A stretch of 64,000 bases of DNA, taken from Aedes albopictus (taxonomy: Eukaryota > Arthropoda > Insecta > Diptera > Culicidae). The stretch's first letter is position 1, and each line of letters starts with the position of its first letter. Under the pieces are notes generated by a model, which made no database searches, was not told where the DNA came from, and saw nothing but the letters and a program-made list of their open reading frames with translations. The stretch lies in contig NC_085138.1 in NCBI RefSeq assembly GCF_035046485.1, positions 275,137,694 through 275,201,693 of the forward strand, in the 5' to 3' direction. Positions 34,948 to 46,479 of this stretch are shown in pieces. The translations under genes and the position numbers were made by a program.

Positions 34948-35176
34948 TAGTCTATTTTCTATTTCTCAAAAACCTTGCCCTACGATGTTTTTATTACTTT
35001 TCTGTAGAAAACTGACTCTAGCCACAAAAATTGTCAAGTAGCCCATGATAGTCGAATACTTCTATTTTTTTTCTTTTTTTTTCATCGATTCTCAAAAAAA
35101 AATAAAAGAATACAATTTTAAATTGTTCGATTTTAAAAATAGGTTCTATGTACAAGTTCTAATGAAGTAATCATAT

Positions 35177-35560
35177 CACGGTGTGCCAAAAACCGTTATT
35201 AACAAATAAAAATGTCCACCCAAATGGCACCCGGCATTCGAAAGATATACCATTCTAGTATCTCCTCTGAAAATTTGAAAATGTTTCATCGAGGGAAACT
35301 AAAGTTTTTGTGATTTGAAGATTTTGAGCCATTTCTTTAGGATTTTCATATATGAGTAAATATGCACGCACGGTGTGCCTGATACCACTGTTAACAAATA
35401 AAAATGTACTCCAAACTAACACCCGGCATTCAAAAGATATACTATTCTGGTATCTCCTCCGAAAATTTGAAAATGTTTTATCGAGGGAAACCAAAGTTTT
35501 TACCGTTTGAATATTTTCCTCTATTTTTCATAGAATTAGCTCATATATGGCAATATTGTC
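35177..35560. repeat. Two tandem units of 192 bp
   Basis: The units begin CACGGTGTGCC at 35177 and 35369. They share AACAAATAAAAATGT, CACCCGGCATTC and AAAATTTGAAAATGTTT. Non-coding. The origin is unknown. Confidence 0.8.
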
Positions 35561-35746
35561 ATAGGACATTTCATTGGCTCTTCAAATCATTTGTTAAATC
35601 CTAATCAAGTGCTGCATAGTTTTCTGCTCGTGGTAATTAGTGTACACGATGCTTCACAGTATGTTTCAAATGTTTAGATTTTCAATGATATTGCTTCAAA
35701 GTCAAAAAGTATTTGCCACCTAATCCAGAGGTGCGAAATACATGCT

Positions 35747-35784
35747 TGTTGCAAGTTACCCCATCTGTGGGGTAACTTGCAACA
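35747..35784. repeat. Perfect 17-bp hairpin with 4-base loop
   Basis: The arms TTGCAAGTTACCCCA and TGGGGTAACTTGCAA, with one or two further pairs at the base, flank the loop TCTG. Probably the core of a decayed inverted-repeat element or a conserved stem-loop. Confidence 0.7.
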
Positions 35785-35838
35785 CGTGACATGAAGCAAC
35801 CACTAAACTTCACTAACATTCTACTACTTAGTAATATT

Positions 35839-35970
35839 AGTCCTGTTCAACGACGTAGGTTGAACTTGCTCGAACTTGCTCCATCCCGCTCTTTCTCGTG
35901 TGTTGACAAATGGGTAAGAGTAGGATGCAGCAACTTCGAGCAAGTTCAACCTACGTCGTTGAACAGGACT
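35839..35970. mobile_element. Palindromic MITE with 36-bp perfect arms
   Basis: The arms 35839-35874 and 35935-35970 are exact reverse complements starting AGTCCTGTTCAACGACG. A 60-base non-palindromic centre separates them. The termini of the full element and its duplication are not certain (ATTAG/CTATTAT flank the arms). Confidence 0.8.
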
Positions 35971-35984
35971 ATTATGAGTTTTTG

Positions 35985-37140
35985 ATGTAATGAATGAAAA
36001 ATTCATTGAAGGAGATCGTAGTGTGCCGCGGATGACAACGGATGGGAAAAAATTGCTCGTGTCAAATTGCTGTGCAAAATTGAAAGTTAACCAGAACTAG
36101 AAGTATTATTACTGACCAGAAACTGTCGGATGTGTGATTCTATCGGAAAAAATCTCAAAATTAAAGTAATAATGAAAAAATGTGGTTCCCGTGATTATAG
36201 TGTTCGGTTGAGCTGCGAGCGAATGAAAAGTGGGGGATTTCCGATGTGGCGGTCATCATTTCTCGGAAGTTTGTCGTTTTTGTTCTTCAAAATAACGCAT
36301 TGGGGAGAGAAGAAATTTTTCCGAGGATCCGAGGAAGATTTGGCAGATTTGCGTAGCGGATTTCCTTACTCTTAACGAATAGAAGTTATGATTGTTGTGT
36401 GACGTTCCTTTGGTTGCATTTCGTTGTTCCTGTGGAGTTGCTGTTCAAAATTCCATTTCCCGTTGATGTTAAAGTTCCCGTTTCTCGTTGATTGACGTTA
36501 CTTTGGGTGGATTTGCGTGGTGATTTTCCTCAAAAACATTTCAAGAGCTGCTGCTCAAGTTTTCAGTTCTCTTAAAGCTCCGATTGAAGATGCATTTCAA
36601 GACACTTGAGTAAAATTTTTCATTTATTTCCTTATTTGACGTTTCTTAGTCTTACATACGATTTTGGTTTGCCTTTCTTTGATGTTAAGTTTCCAGTATG
36701 GAAGCTGACGAGTGTGAAGGTGGTCCAAAGAAATTGTTGAAAAAGTTGAAAACTCTTCTTTGGGCAAACCATTTTCGAGTAGATATTTACTTATCCTGTT
36801 TTTGTAATTAATTTTTGTTGGGAATTCAATTCAGTCCCGTAACGTGGGTAGATCACCTTATAATGGTGCGTTACGGCGTAAGATCCACCATAAAAAATAT
36901 TTGATCTTTTAATTTTCTAGCTTTGTTAATTTAAATGCAGGAAGATTCTAAGATCAAAATTTGGACTACTTTTGTTTGTATTTTATGTATTTATTTATTT
37001 ATTATTATTTTTGTATTTTGTTTTTATTAATACACCATTTGTTTCAGGAGGATGTTTGGCTCTTGTCTTGAGAGATTTATTGTTAAAAATTATGTTACTG
37101 TCGTGAGTCTATCATCACTCAATATTATTTTCTATTTCAG
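35985..37140. other. AT-rich non-coding DNA
   Basis: No gene is seen. At 36837-36900 the words AACGTGGGTAGATCACC, GTTACGGCG and AGATCCACC look like one end of a keyword-iterating MITE similar to those at 40238 and 46480. The frame at 36130-36375 is unrecognised. Confidence 0.35.
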
Positions 37141-37432
37141 ACTAGCTGTCCCGGCAAACTTTGTCTTGCCAGTTGTGGTGGTTGACAGCTGTTGAGGTCA
37201 TTACAGCAAAGCACTCTAGATTGGTTTTCTTGCGGTCATGTTGACTTTGTACGCAGTTCACACATATCTTAATATTTCTTGTTTTTAAGTTCATTTTTGT
37301 AACTTTTAATACATAAAAACACAGCCACCATGAATACGAATCGAACTGTGCAAGGGTCATGCTAATCGGTTCGGCCGTTCGTGAGTTTTGTTGCCTGAAA
37401 GGGACTTCAAACTCATTTTTATACAGATAGAT
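37141..37432 (+). mobile_element. Retroposon beginning ACTAGCTGTCCCGGCAAAC
   Basis: It starts ACTAGCTGTCCCGGCAAAC and ends TTTTATACAGATAGAT. The segment GCTAATCGGTTCGGCCGTTC precedes the end. This start and this 3' domain recur widely in insect genomes as SINE- or LINE-associated retroposons. I do not know the exact family. No clear target duplication is seen. Its minus frame (37142-37615) is spurious. Confidence 0.6.
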
Positions 37433-37740
37433 GTACAAGCGGGCAACCCTGCAGTCGGGACGTCGAAACATCCCTTTTTTTCGGTGGCGGGTAGACAACG
37501 TTGTCCGCGTCGTTTTTCTTCGAGCCGAGTTTCGTAATGTCGCGGGTGTGGATGTGTTTTTTTGGATCGCTAACTTTTTTTTTCTTTTCGCGCGTTTTTT
37601 TTTAACTCGTTTCACGTGATTTTTTTATATAAATTGAGATGTTTTTGTTGTTTAACACATTTTTTGCCTTTCTCGTACACCAAAGTGTACCGAAAGGCTA
37701 TATGTTCACTTCAAAAACTAAAATTTGATAGAGCCTCCGG

Positions 37741-38348
37741 CAGAGCGTTAATGATTAATCATAAATTTAATCATGATTAATGATTAATGATTAAGATTAA
37801 TCAAAAATCATTAATCATAATCACAAAAATTTGTCATTTAATCATTATTCATTAATCTTAATCACACTGATTTCGCAATTTAATCATTAATCAGTAATCA
37901 TAATCATAAGAAAAAAAGTTAATCAATCATTAATCATTCATCACCAAAACATGATTCATCATATAAAATATATTATTCAATTAAAGTTGGTGTAAATGCT
38001 GTTCTAAATATTATAATTTATGATTCATCTTTCAAAAATCTCCCAGACAGAGTTACCTTTTACTTTTGGAATATCAAAACTATTTTTACCAACAAATATA
38101 TTTTAATCACTTCCAGTTTTTGTGATTGAATAATCATGATTAATCATGATTTTTATTCAAAGAGCCATTTTTAATCATTAATCATAATCAATAATCACAG
38201 ATAAAACTAAATTTAATCATTAATCATAATCTTTAATCATCCTTAAAATCAAATTAATCATTAATCATAATCAATAATCACTGAAATAAAAATTGTAATC
38301 ATTAATGATTAATCATGATTAAAATTTTTCTTAATCATGAACGCTCTG
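37741..38348. mobile_element. 608-bp hAT-like element made of ATTAATCAT repeats
   Basis: It is flanked by a perfect 8-bp duplication GCCTCCGG (37733-37740, 38349-38356). The terminal inverted repeats start CAGAGCGTT, followed by ATGATTAA words on both sides. The whole interior is an irregular array of ATTAATCAT/ATGATTAAT words on both strands, with short AT-rich spacers. It has no coding capacity. The CAGAG ends and 8-bp duplication fit hAT elements. Confidence 0.88.
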
Positions 38349-38404
38349 GCCTCCGGAGAGGTCAAGTGTTATATACCAATCGACTCAGCTCGACGAGTTG
38401 AGAT

Positions 38405-38449
38405 AATGTCTGTGTGTGCGTATGTGTGTGTGTGTATGTATGTGTGTGC

Positions 38450-38508
<59 letters not shown>
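38405..38508. repeat. (GT)n microsatellite
   Basis: A long GT run with GTAT and GCGT interruptions. It produces a CVCVCV frame (38337-38606) that is not a gene. Confidence 0.95.
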
Positions 38509-38509
<1 letters not shown>

Positions 38510-38639
38510 AAAAAAGGTCACCTATGTTTTAGATAGAAAACATCAACCGATTTTAACGACCGACGGTTCATTCGACGCGGAAATTGGTCCCATTGTTTCC
38601 TATTGAAAATGGTTCGGATCGGTCCAGCCGTTCCGGAGT

Positions 38640-39560
38640 TATGGCCATTTAGGTGTTCCGGATCTGTACCCCAGGAAGGGGCTGGATATGAAAATGCAAC
38701 AAACCCATGCATGCGACCCACCAAACCACGGCATTTTCGATTATCTGATGAACGGGAAGTAGGAAAATAGTCTCAGACTATGTCTGAACCGGTAGTGTTC
38801 CGGAACCGGTTCCGGGTGTCCTTCCGGAAGTGGCCAAATGTAAAAGTGAACATAACCCACGCATGTGACACATCAAAGAGCGGCTTTTTCGTTAACCAGT
38901 TGAATGGTAAGCTGGAAAGTAGTTTCAGACCATATTTGAAACGGTAGTGTTCCGGAACCGGTTCCGGGTGTCCCGCCGGAAGTGGCCAATCAAAAAAGTG
39001 AACCAAACCCATGCATGAGACGCATCAAAGAGCGGCATTTTCGATAACCAGATGAGCGGTAAGCAGGAAAATACCTTATCTGAGCCGGTTGTGTTCCGAA
39101 ACCGGTTCCAGGTATCCCGTCGGAAGTGACTAATTAAAAAACTGAACCAAACTTTTGCATGTGACACCAAATAGCGGCTTTATCGATAACCAGATGAACG
39201 GTAAGCAGGAAAATAGTTTCAGACCATATCTGAACCGCTTATATATTAAACTGACGAAGTTGTAGGGGTGAATCCAACTGACTGCGTCTGACGATGACCG
39301 AAGAATAGTAGGTCGTAACGCGTAACGCTTAACAAGCTGCTTCCGATATTTGTCACCGATAATTACCAATCAATCCACAAATAACATACCTGAACCGGTT
39401 GTGTTCCGGAACCGGTTCCAGATGTCCCGCCGGAAGTGGCCAGTTCAAAAAGTGAACCAATCCCATGCATATGAAACATCAAATCATCAAAAATGTTGGA
39501 TAACCAGAAAAACGGACAGCAAGAAAATAGTCTCTGGCCACACCTAAGATTACCAGCAGT
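38640..39560. repeat. ~150-bp tandem repeats with AACCGGTTCC core, inverted copy
   Basis: Cores lie at 38804, 38956, 39099 and 39410. The last interval is long because about 150 unrelated bases are inserted at 39235-39390. The units match 16411-17290 inverted. Confidence 0.85.
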
Positions 39561-40700
39561 GTTGCAGAATCAGAATTAGATTCATCGCTGAAATTAAGAA
39601 GATGAACAAAATCAATGCAAGCGATAAATATGCGTAAAAAGCCAAATCTTGATAAAAATTAAATCGATCTTGTCAAATCACACCATTTTAGTTTCCTGAG
39701 ACGTAATTATACAGCAGGATGAATCAACGTTGTTTTAGGAAATTTTAATTTCATAGCATCAATCCCCTTTTCCGGTTGAAATTACTACACACAATTTTGA
39801 TGCAACTGGTTGAGCCCTCGCGCTCTGTAACACGGTTAAAATTTGAATGGGTTTTATTATGATAAATTTTACTAGCTTGCACTTTTTTTTGTCAAATTTT
39901 ACATAAATCTTATAACCAACGATAATAAAATAAAGGCTAAAGCGTGCAGAAAAAAATGCGAAATATCTTGATAATGATCGGCATCCAGTACTAGTGAAGG
40001 TGGTCAAGCAGTCAACTGAGAGGTTTGATATTTTTCAGCTCTGCTTATACGTTTAACATAATACATTACTTCGGAATATGAGCCATCAATAAGTTTCCAA
40101 ATTCGATTATGGCTATGATATAATTGTTTCTTTTCTGAATTAGGCTGACACAAATTTCGATTTTCTCTTAAGTCAAGAGGGGTCCCCTTTTGAAATTTGA
40201 CTGGGCATTAATCATTTTGAGGAAAGACACAAATAAATAAGGGAGATCGGGGCATAATGGACACCCGGGGCGAAATAGACACCCCTATTTTTGCCGAAAC
40301 CGTTGACTTTCATGCTAAACTTTTAATGCATGAGTGTAAAGGAACAAGTCAACGTTCTACTTTTAAAAAGTAACATTCATATGCCTCCAAAGTAACCTAA
40401 ATATCATTGAAATTGAAATATGTTTTCATATGGTGAAATTCTTACAATTTCAACGGAGCAGCAAATAAGGTATTACGAGTGTTTGAGTGTGTCCACCATA
40501 AAAACCATTGAATTGCTACCTTATCTGCATGTATACGTAGATTTAGCAATGGATAAAATATTTTATTTGTGTTTAGAATTTACTCAAAATAGAAATTTCA
40601 ATGTTGTAGTCGATTTGGGGCGAAAAAAAAACACTGGTAATTACGAATGGATGTACGCGCATTGCATACTGTTATGCGTTTAAGAGTGTTTGGAAAAAAT

Positions 40701-40786
40701 CAATTCTCGGATACTTTTTCAAAACGACGTATAATACACGCAATTCCTATGTTGGTATGTCGTTTTGAAAAAGTATCCGAGAATTG
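40701..40786. ncRNA. Perfect 28-bp hairpin, pre-miRNA-sized
   Basis: Arms 40701-40728 and 40759-40786 are exact reverse complements (CAATTCTCGGATAC… on the left) with a 30-base loop. The size fits a small-RNA precursor, but it lies inside a MITE, so a transposon palindrome is the simpler reading. Transcription is unknown. Confidence 0.45.
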
Positions 40787-41100
40787 GATTATTTTAGCCT
40801 TAAGTTTATTTAATTAACTTTGATGTTTTGTTAACTCGTCTAAGATGGAGTATTTTATCTGTGGTATCGATCTCCGTGGGCAAATTACTTAACTGATCGA
40901 TGTAATCAAAGAATTAGCATAAAATATGTAGGGGTGTCCATTATGCCCCGATGGGTGTCCATTTCGCCTCGTACCTTCTCTGCCAGCCCTAAAAAAACAC
41001 ACGATTTACAATTCATTATTTCTTCACAATAAAGACATTCTACCTACTGTAAATGATTGAAATACGTAGGAAACAAACTAAAGCTGTAAGCCAACTACTA

Positions 41101-41294
41101 CAGTCGAACCTCCATGAGTCGATGTCCCTTGACTCGATATCGACTCATGGAGGTAAATTTTTCCATACTGAAAAAATATTTCTGGGTTACTATGATGGTC
41201 CCTCCAAAATGCCTCCCAAAGGATTTTTGTTCCACTACTCGATATTTCCATGAGTCGATGGTCCCTTCAATATCGACTCATGGAGGTTTTACTG
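41101..41294. mobile_element. pogo/Tigger-like MITE, 194 bp
   Basis: The ends read CAGTCGAACCTCCATGAGTC and, inverted, CAGTAAAACCTCCATGAGTC, flanked by TA (41099-41100, 41295-41296). CAGT…CCTCC ends with TA duplication fit pogo-type mariner elements. Internal copies of CCATGAGTCGATG appear near both ends. Confidence 0.85.
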
Positions 41295-41890
41295 TAATAT
41301 GGTTAGTTTTTTCTGTTATACAGGCCTAACATACTCATTTGCTTAGGGTGTCCATTATGCCTATAATCCCCCTTAACCAATAAATTTTTAAACTTTAAAG
41401 TGAAATTAGAGTCCTCCAGAAAATTTCTTACCAAATCCGCTTAGCTTAATTGTTTGGGTATTTTTTCATCAAATACATTAATTATTTATCAACTCTACTC
41501 CCCCATTGATAAGTCAACGAGCACTGTGACAAAAGAAGAAAATGAGATTTGTTCCATTTTAGAGTATTCTCAGAATTCAGGAACACTGCGGCTTATAGCT
41601 CTTGAGTACATATTCGACGAGAAAGGCACTATCACCACTAGGTGGATTAATCTGGGTTTTTTTTGTTTATTTTTAAATGTTAATTGAGATGTTCTTATCT
41701 ATCGGGCCGCCATTTTTTTTGCGTTTTAAACATTTATTGCAAAGTCTCGATGACCCTAGAGGGATCAGTTCTGCTTGGGCCTCGCACTGAGGAGAAACAT
41801 ACTTATTTATACAAAAAAAAAGAAAAAAAATATCTTCTGATTTATTTTCGTTCAACTCGTTTTACGTGATTTTTTTTAATAAATTGAGAT

Positions 41891-41999
41891 AGATTCTTCC
41901 TCGTATCCACTGGTGCATGCTCTGTGTGACCCTTGTCTAGTGTTATGTTTCCTTTAGTCTGTACAGCCTCTGGCTGAAGACGGTGTCCGCGTCTTTCCA
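41891..41999 (+). mobile_element. 3' fragment of SINE family C
   Basis: It matches the 3' half of the SINE at 4217-4431 (TCCACTGGTGCATGCTC, GTCTGTACAGCCTCTGGCTG). The hairpin words AAGACG/CGTCTT are kept. The tRNA-like head is missing, so it is 5' truncated. Confidence 0.75.
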
Positions 42000-42359
42000 A
42001 ACCATTTTTAAGCGAAATTTAGCAAAAAAAAAATGATTCTGCAAAAATGGAAAATGTTTTCCACCATGAAAAATAACTCAGAATATACTTTGATCTGTAC
42101 TCTACATGTGTAAAATATGACTCTCTTAAGTACTTAACTTGGAAAATTGGTTGGCATAGTTGTCCAAGGGTTACCATTTTTTTATTATGACACTGTAAAT
42201 ATGGAGACACTTTACTCAATCGCCCATTATTATCCCAAAAATGTTATTTCTTATTTCAGCTAGCGCAAACAGCGCAAACATGAGTTGATTTAAGTAGAAT
42301 GGCATATTTTCTAACAAACAATTTTCATTGATTTGGGTTGCAGCTATTTTGTTCTTTGA

Positions 42360-44940
42360 ACTATGGAACCATTTCAAGGAACTCTCTAGCAAGTTTTTAA
42401 GGATGTCCTCCTACAGTTTCTTTGGATATCAATGGAGAATTCATATGACACCTGCATTTCACCTGCATTTATTTTAGGAGGTTTATTTAACAATTCTTTG
42501 GCCAGTTCTTTTCAGAAATACCGTAGGCAATTTATTGAGAAATGCTTTACGGAATTCATGTAGGAGTGCATCCTTCAATTTCTTTAGAATTTCTTCCGTC
42601 AATTTCTAGGACAGAAAGTCAAACATTACTTTCTCGAAAAATCTTTTAAGGATTATTCCTTTATCATTTTAAAGGAATTTTTCGGCATTTTTTTCATAGT
42701 TGTAATTTATTTTGAAATTTGTTTCACAAGTTGACAACTTGTCCGTGATAAATTGCTTCAGTTTGATCTTCAGGAATTCCTTCGATAATTTTTCTGGATT
42801 TTTCCTGGCAGTTTCTATAGGGGTTGCACGAGGAATGACCCCAAAGTTCTCTTAGAAATGCAAGAATTTCTCCGGCAACTTATTCGAGATTCCATCCGGC
42901 AATTTCTTTTAGTATTCTTTCGACAATTTCTTTAGGGATTTAACCAGCAGTTTCTTTAGCGATGCCCATGACATTTATTTTATTAATTCCTTTAGAAATT
43001 CCGTAAAGATGAAGAAGCCGTGATAGGCATGACCGTCATAACTTAAACTAGGCAAGCAGTGTTCAAAATTGAAATGATTGCCTAAAATGTGTATTAATTG
43101 TACTCCTTTCGTAACTCTTACTTTACCATACCGGTCAGACTAAGGCATGAGTGACCTCTGCTGTACATAGGAGTGAAACCAATCGGTAACTTTTATCAGT
43201 GCCGGGCCGACTCTGGATACAAGAGACGGAACAGCAAGCACGAAAGTCCATCACCTTGCCGTAACCCTCTGCGAGATTCAAAGGGACTCGAGAGTGTACC
43301 TAAAACTCAAACTTGATCAATCGTATCAGTTTATCCGGGAATCCGCCCTCCGTAGCCTCCCGATTTTTGTGGTGTGGACGATGGTTGGTTCTCTCAGCCA
43401 GTGTTGCAATTTTTCGACAGGCCTTTATGATAGCGATATTTTGCTTTTTTCATTTTCTCCGTTTTGGTTTTCCTGTCAAAGTTGCTTTCCGATCAGCAAC
43501 ACGGGGGCGAAATGAAATAGGTACTCACACTTACACGCAGCGTGCTGAAAGCGAGAACTGACAGGGCTAAATTTCCATTCAATTTTCTGTAGTTGAGTGT
43601 TTTCACCCGTGCTAACGTATAGGGCACTCACTCTCACAAGCCACCGCTTGAGACGAATGGCCTTTCAGCATGAGTAGTGTGTGGATGATTGGGAATTGAT
43701 CTTGTTGGGTCGCTCACGAATGCAGCTCTCGGACTCTGTCAGTTCTCACATCGAGGAACTGAAAACGACCGCCGCAGTCATTCATTTTCGGCTGAAAAAC
43801 AGGCACTGAGACTGATATTTTGCAGGACTGCTCTCAGCAGTTGATGCAGTTCGTGGTTTTTAAACTCACAATTCACAATACGCAACAAAAATTTCTTTCA
43901 AAAAATTCCGTTTGTTACTTTTCTGACATATTTTCCGAGAATTTTTCAGGCAATTTTTCAAAGTTTCCCTTAGAGGTCCTTTGCAAGTTCTTCCAACAGT
44001 TTCTCCGGTAATTTGTACTTTAATTCTTATGGAAGTTTCTTAGATATTTCTCCAACTACACCAGGGACATTTTTAAGAATTAGGAATTCAACAACTCGGT
44101 TCATATATTTTTTTAGAAATTTCTTGAGGAAACTTTTCGATGATGATTTGATTTTTCCGTAAATCTGTTAAAATAAATCCACAGGGTATTGTCGCCTGCC
44201 AAAGAAGTATGCATATGAATTTTTGTAAGAATTTTTAAAGAAATTGACAGAAATAAAAATATCGAAGAAGTTTCTAATAGAATTTTTAAACAAATACCGA
44301 ATGAATTTCCAAGAAAATCACTAAAAATTTACAAAGGAAATTATGGTCAAATTGTCGAATGAGTTGTTGAAGAATCTTCTGGAGAGCAATTCGTAAGGTA
44401 GTGGCAAACAATTTTTCAAAGATATTTCCGGATGGATCTCTGAAAAATAAACAGTTTCTTCAGGAATTTCTCAGGCAATTCAGAAATCCTTCTCGTAATT
44501 CCTTGAGTAATTTTTTCCTGATTCAAGACTTAAAGAGTTTCTCAGGAAATTGGTTTTGGAAATTTCTCAGGATTTTCAGCAATGCAGTATATTTATCCAT
44601 AAATTCCTTTGTGACATTTTTAAGATATTACCAGAAAATCAAAAAAAATTCTGAAGAAATCTTCAATAGATGTTCTACATTATTTCCTGGAAAAATTGAA
44701 GAAAATTTAGAGGAATTTCGAATGGAAGATTCAACTTGTACGTTCCTTGTTCTTTTTTAGATTCCTTTCCTCTTCTGCCTAGCCTTTTTCCAATATAAGA
44801 CATATTTTGTGAAAGTTCCCTTAGGGAATCTTCCAAAAAGTGATCAAACAAAACGCCAGATGAATTTCAAAGGATATTGTTGGAGTCCCTAAGAAAGTTT
44901 CCAGAAGAAAACCTGAAGAACTATTTGACAGAGTTGTTAA
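42360..44940. repeat. Degenerate GAATTCC-type domain
   Basis: Orientation 1 words (CTTCAGGAATTCCTTCG, GAAATTCCGTAAAG) dominate to about 44030. Orientation 2 words (GAATGAATTTCCAAG, CCTGGAAAAATTGAAG) dominate later, with some mixing near 44450-44530. A hAT-like MITE is inserted at 43399. The short frames (e.g. 44401-44760) are repeat translation. Confidence 0.6.
43399..43830. mobile_element. hAT-like MITE, 432 bp, complete copy 2
   Basis: It is flanked by a perfect 8-bp duplication CTCTCAGC (43391-43398, 43831-43838). The ends read CAGTGTTGCAA and, inverted, CAGTCCTGCAA. It is the inverted homologue of 15803-16234. The frames at 43294-43561 lie in it and are not genes. Confidence 0.88.
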
Positions 44941-45483
44941 CGAAAAAGGAAAATAAAAAAATGCTGATGAGTTACTTTATTCTCTGGATTCTCATGTTTG
45001 CCACCAGTTGTCGTAAGCTTTTGTAAAATTGACCAATTCATGGGGTGGGGTTGTTTTAAAACCAAAACTTCTGACACTGAACCTTGCGCTTATTATTTTT
45101 AAAGGATATTTCAAAAAGTTGACAACGGGATACATTCATCATTGTTGAAGAACTCACCACTTAGCATTCATTCTAGTGGAAGAGCATACACTTTCTTGAT
45201 CAGGACAATAATTGGAAAATCGGAAAATCAAAACGCCGGGCGCGCAAAGCATACGAATTCCAACAATAAAAAATCCTGGCAAAACCCTAAAAGTCAATCA
45301 AAAACATAAATGCATTGCTACTTCATCTGATTTGAAAGCTGGCTAGGTCGTTCATGCATTGGTGGCATGGCATAAAAATTCCTACTGCTGCGGGACATTT
45401 GGCTTTTCTCGTCACTTTTATTAACTACCTCAAGCGTTAAGGTGTATATGTTGTAGTGGCATACAATAATTTATTATTATATA

Positions 45484-46441
45484 CAAGGTGTTAGGTTCCT
45501 GAGTGCAAACTTTTTAAAGGGTGATAGAGGACCATAAATGGTGAAAAAAATTGTTCTACGCATATGGTCAAATCTCAACCGTTACGTAGTTATTGAACTT
45601 CCCATGTTTTTGACTCTTATTGCCTTAACTGGCCATAACTTGAAAATGGTCAAACTTATCGCAGTTTTTTTACCCTTATTCGAAAGATTATTGAATTTTC
45701 TATCAAATGGCATCTTTGAATCGATTGGTTTAGTTAAATAACTAAGTTTTCTAGAGCAAGTTAGCTCAAAATAGCGTGTTTTAATTTGTTTTTGTCAATT
45801 ATCTTTGAAACATGCGTAATAAATGAAAATTCTTTCTTTGGCAAAGTTGTGGATCCTGTTCCACTCTACAATTCGTTCTTTCACATCAAACGTCTATCTC
45901 TTATCGTTTTCTTGCAATTTTGATTTAAACGTTGCTTTCAGGTCAAAAATTTGCAACTGTCAAGGTAAGCACTTTTTTGCGCACTGTGCCGCACATTTAA
46001 ATCGAAATTTCAAGAAAACGATAAGAGCTAGAAGTTTTGTGTCAAAGTACGAATTGTAGAGTTGAACAGGGGCCACAACTTTGCCGAGGAAAGAATTTTA
46101 ATTTATTACGCATGTTTCAAAGATAATTGACAAAAACAAATTAAAACACGCTATTTTTAGCTATTTTGCTCTAGAAAACATTGTTATTTAACTAAACCAA
46201 TCGATTCAAAGATGCCATTTGATAGAAAATTCAATTATCTTTCGAATAAGAGTCAAAAAATTGCGATGAGTTTGACCATTTTCAAGTTATAGCCAGTTAA
46301 GGCAGTGAGAGTCAAAAATATGGATAGTTCAATAACTACGTAACGCTTGAGATTTGACCATATGCGTAGAACAATTTTTTTCACCATTTATGGTCCTCTA
46401 TCACCCTTTAAAAAGTTTGCACTCACGAACCTAACACCCTG
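45484..46441. mobile_element. 958-bp near-perfect palindromic element
   Basis: The arms of about 450 bp (45484-45930 and 46441-45990 inverted) differ at few positions. The centre is about 50-60 bp. The ends read CAAGGTGTTAGGTTCCTGAG and CAGGGTGTTAGGTTCGTGAG, flanked by TA or TATA (45480-45483, 46442-46445). No transposase is present. The frames in the arms (45538-45741, 45823-46059) are antisense mirror images of each other. Confidence 0.88.
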
Positions 46442-46479
46442 TATATCTTACAATTCGGGCATGAATTGTGAAAAATAAA

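Larger units (their letters stand above)
40238..41375. mobile_element. MITE with iterated GGCATAATGGACACC motif
   Basis: The left end reads TAAGGGAGATCGGGGCATAA, and the right end, inverted, TAAGGGGGATTATAGGCATAA. Both run into TGGACACCC. Further copies of the motif occur at 40269-40287 (GGGGCGAAATAGACACCCC) and, inverted, at 40931-40975. There is no credible coding frame (40420-40683 is AT-rich). A 28-bp perfect hairpin (40701-40786) and a nested pogo-like MITE (41101) lie inside. Confidence 0.75.
37655..41660 (-). repeat. Copy B of the ~3-kb complex transposon, inverted and heavily interrupted
   Basis: On the minus strand it begins near 41660 with CCCAGATTAATCCACC and GCCTTTCTCGTCG. It runs through blocks matching copy A (about 40110-39850, 39660-39590, tandem repeats 39560-38640, a GT run) and ends at about 37655 with GTGTACGAGAAAGGC. 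Insertions inside are the element at 40238-41375 with a nested pogo-like MITE, the hAT-like element at 37741-38348, and ~150 unrelated bases near 39235-39390. Confidence 0.7.

Noticed and set aside
38337..38606. Cysteine-rich CVCVCV protein resembling a toxin-like peptide
   Set aside because: It is the translated GT microsatellite.
41454..41869. Short frames of 60-77 codons
   Set aside because: They overlap transposon termini and A/T runs on both strands and show no domain.
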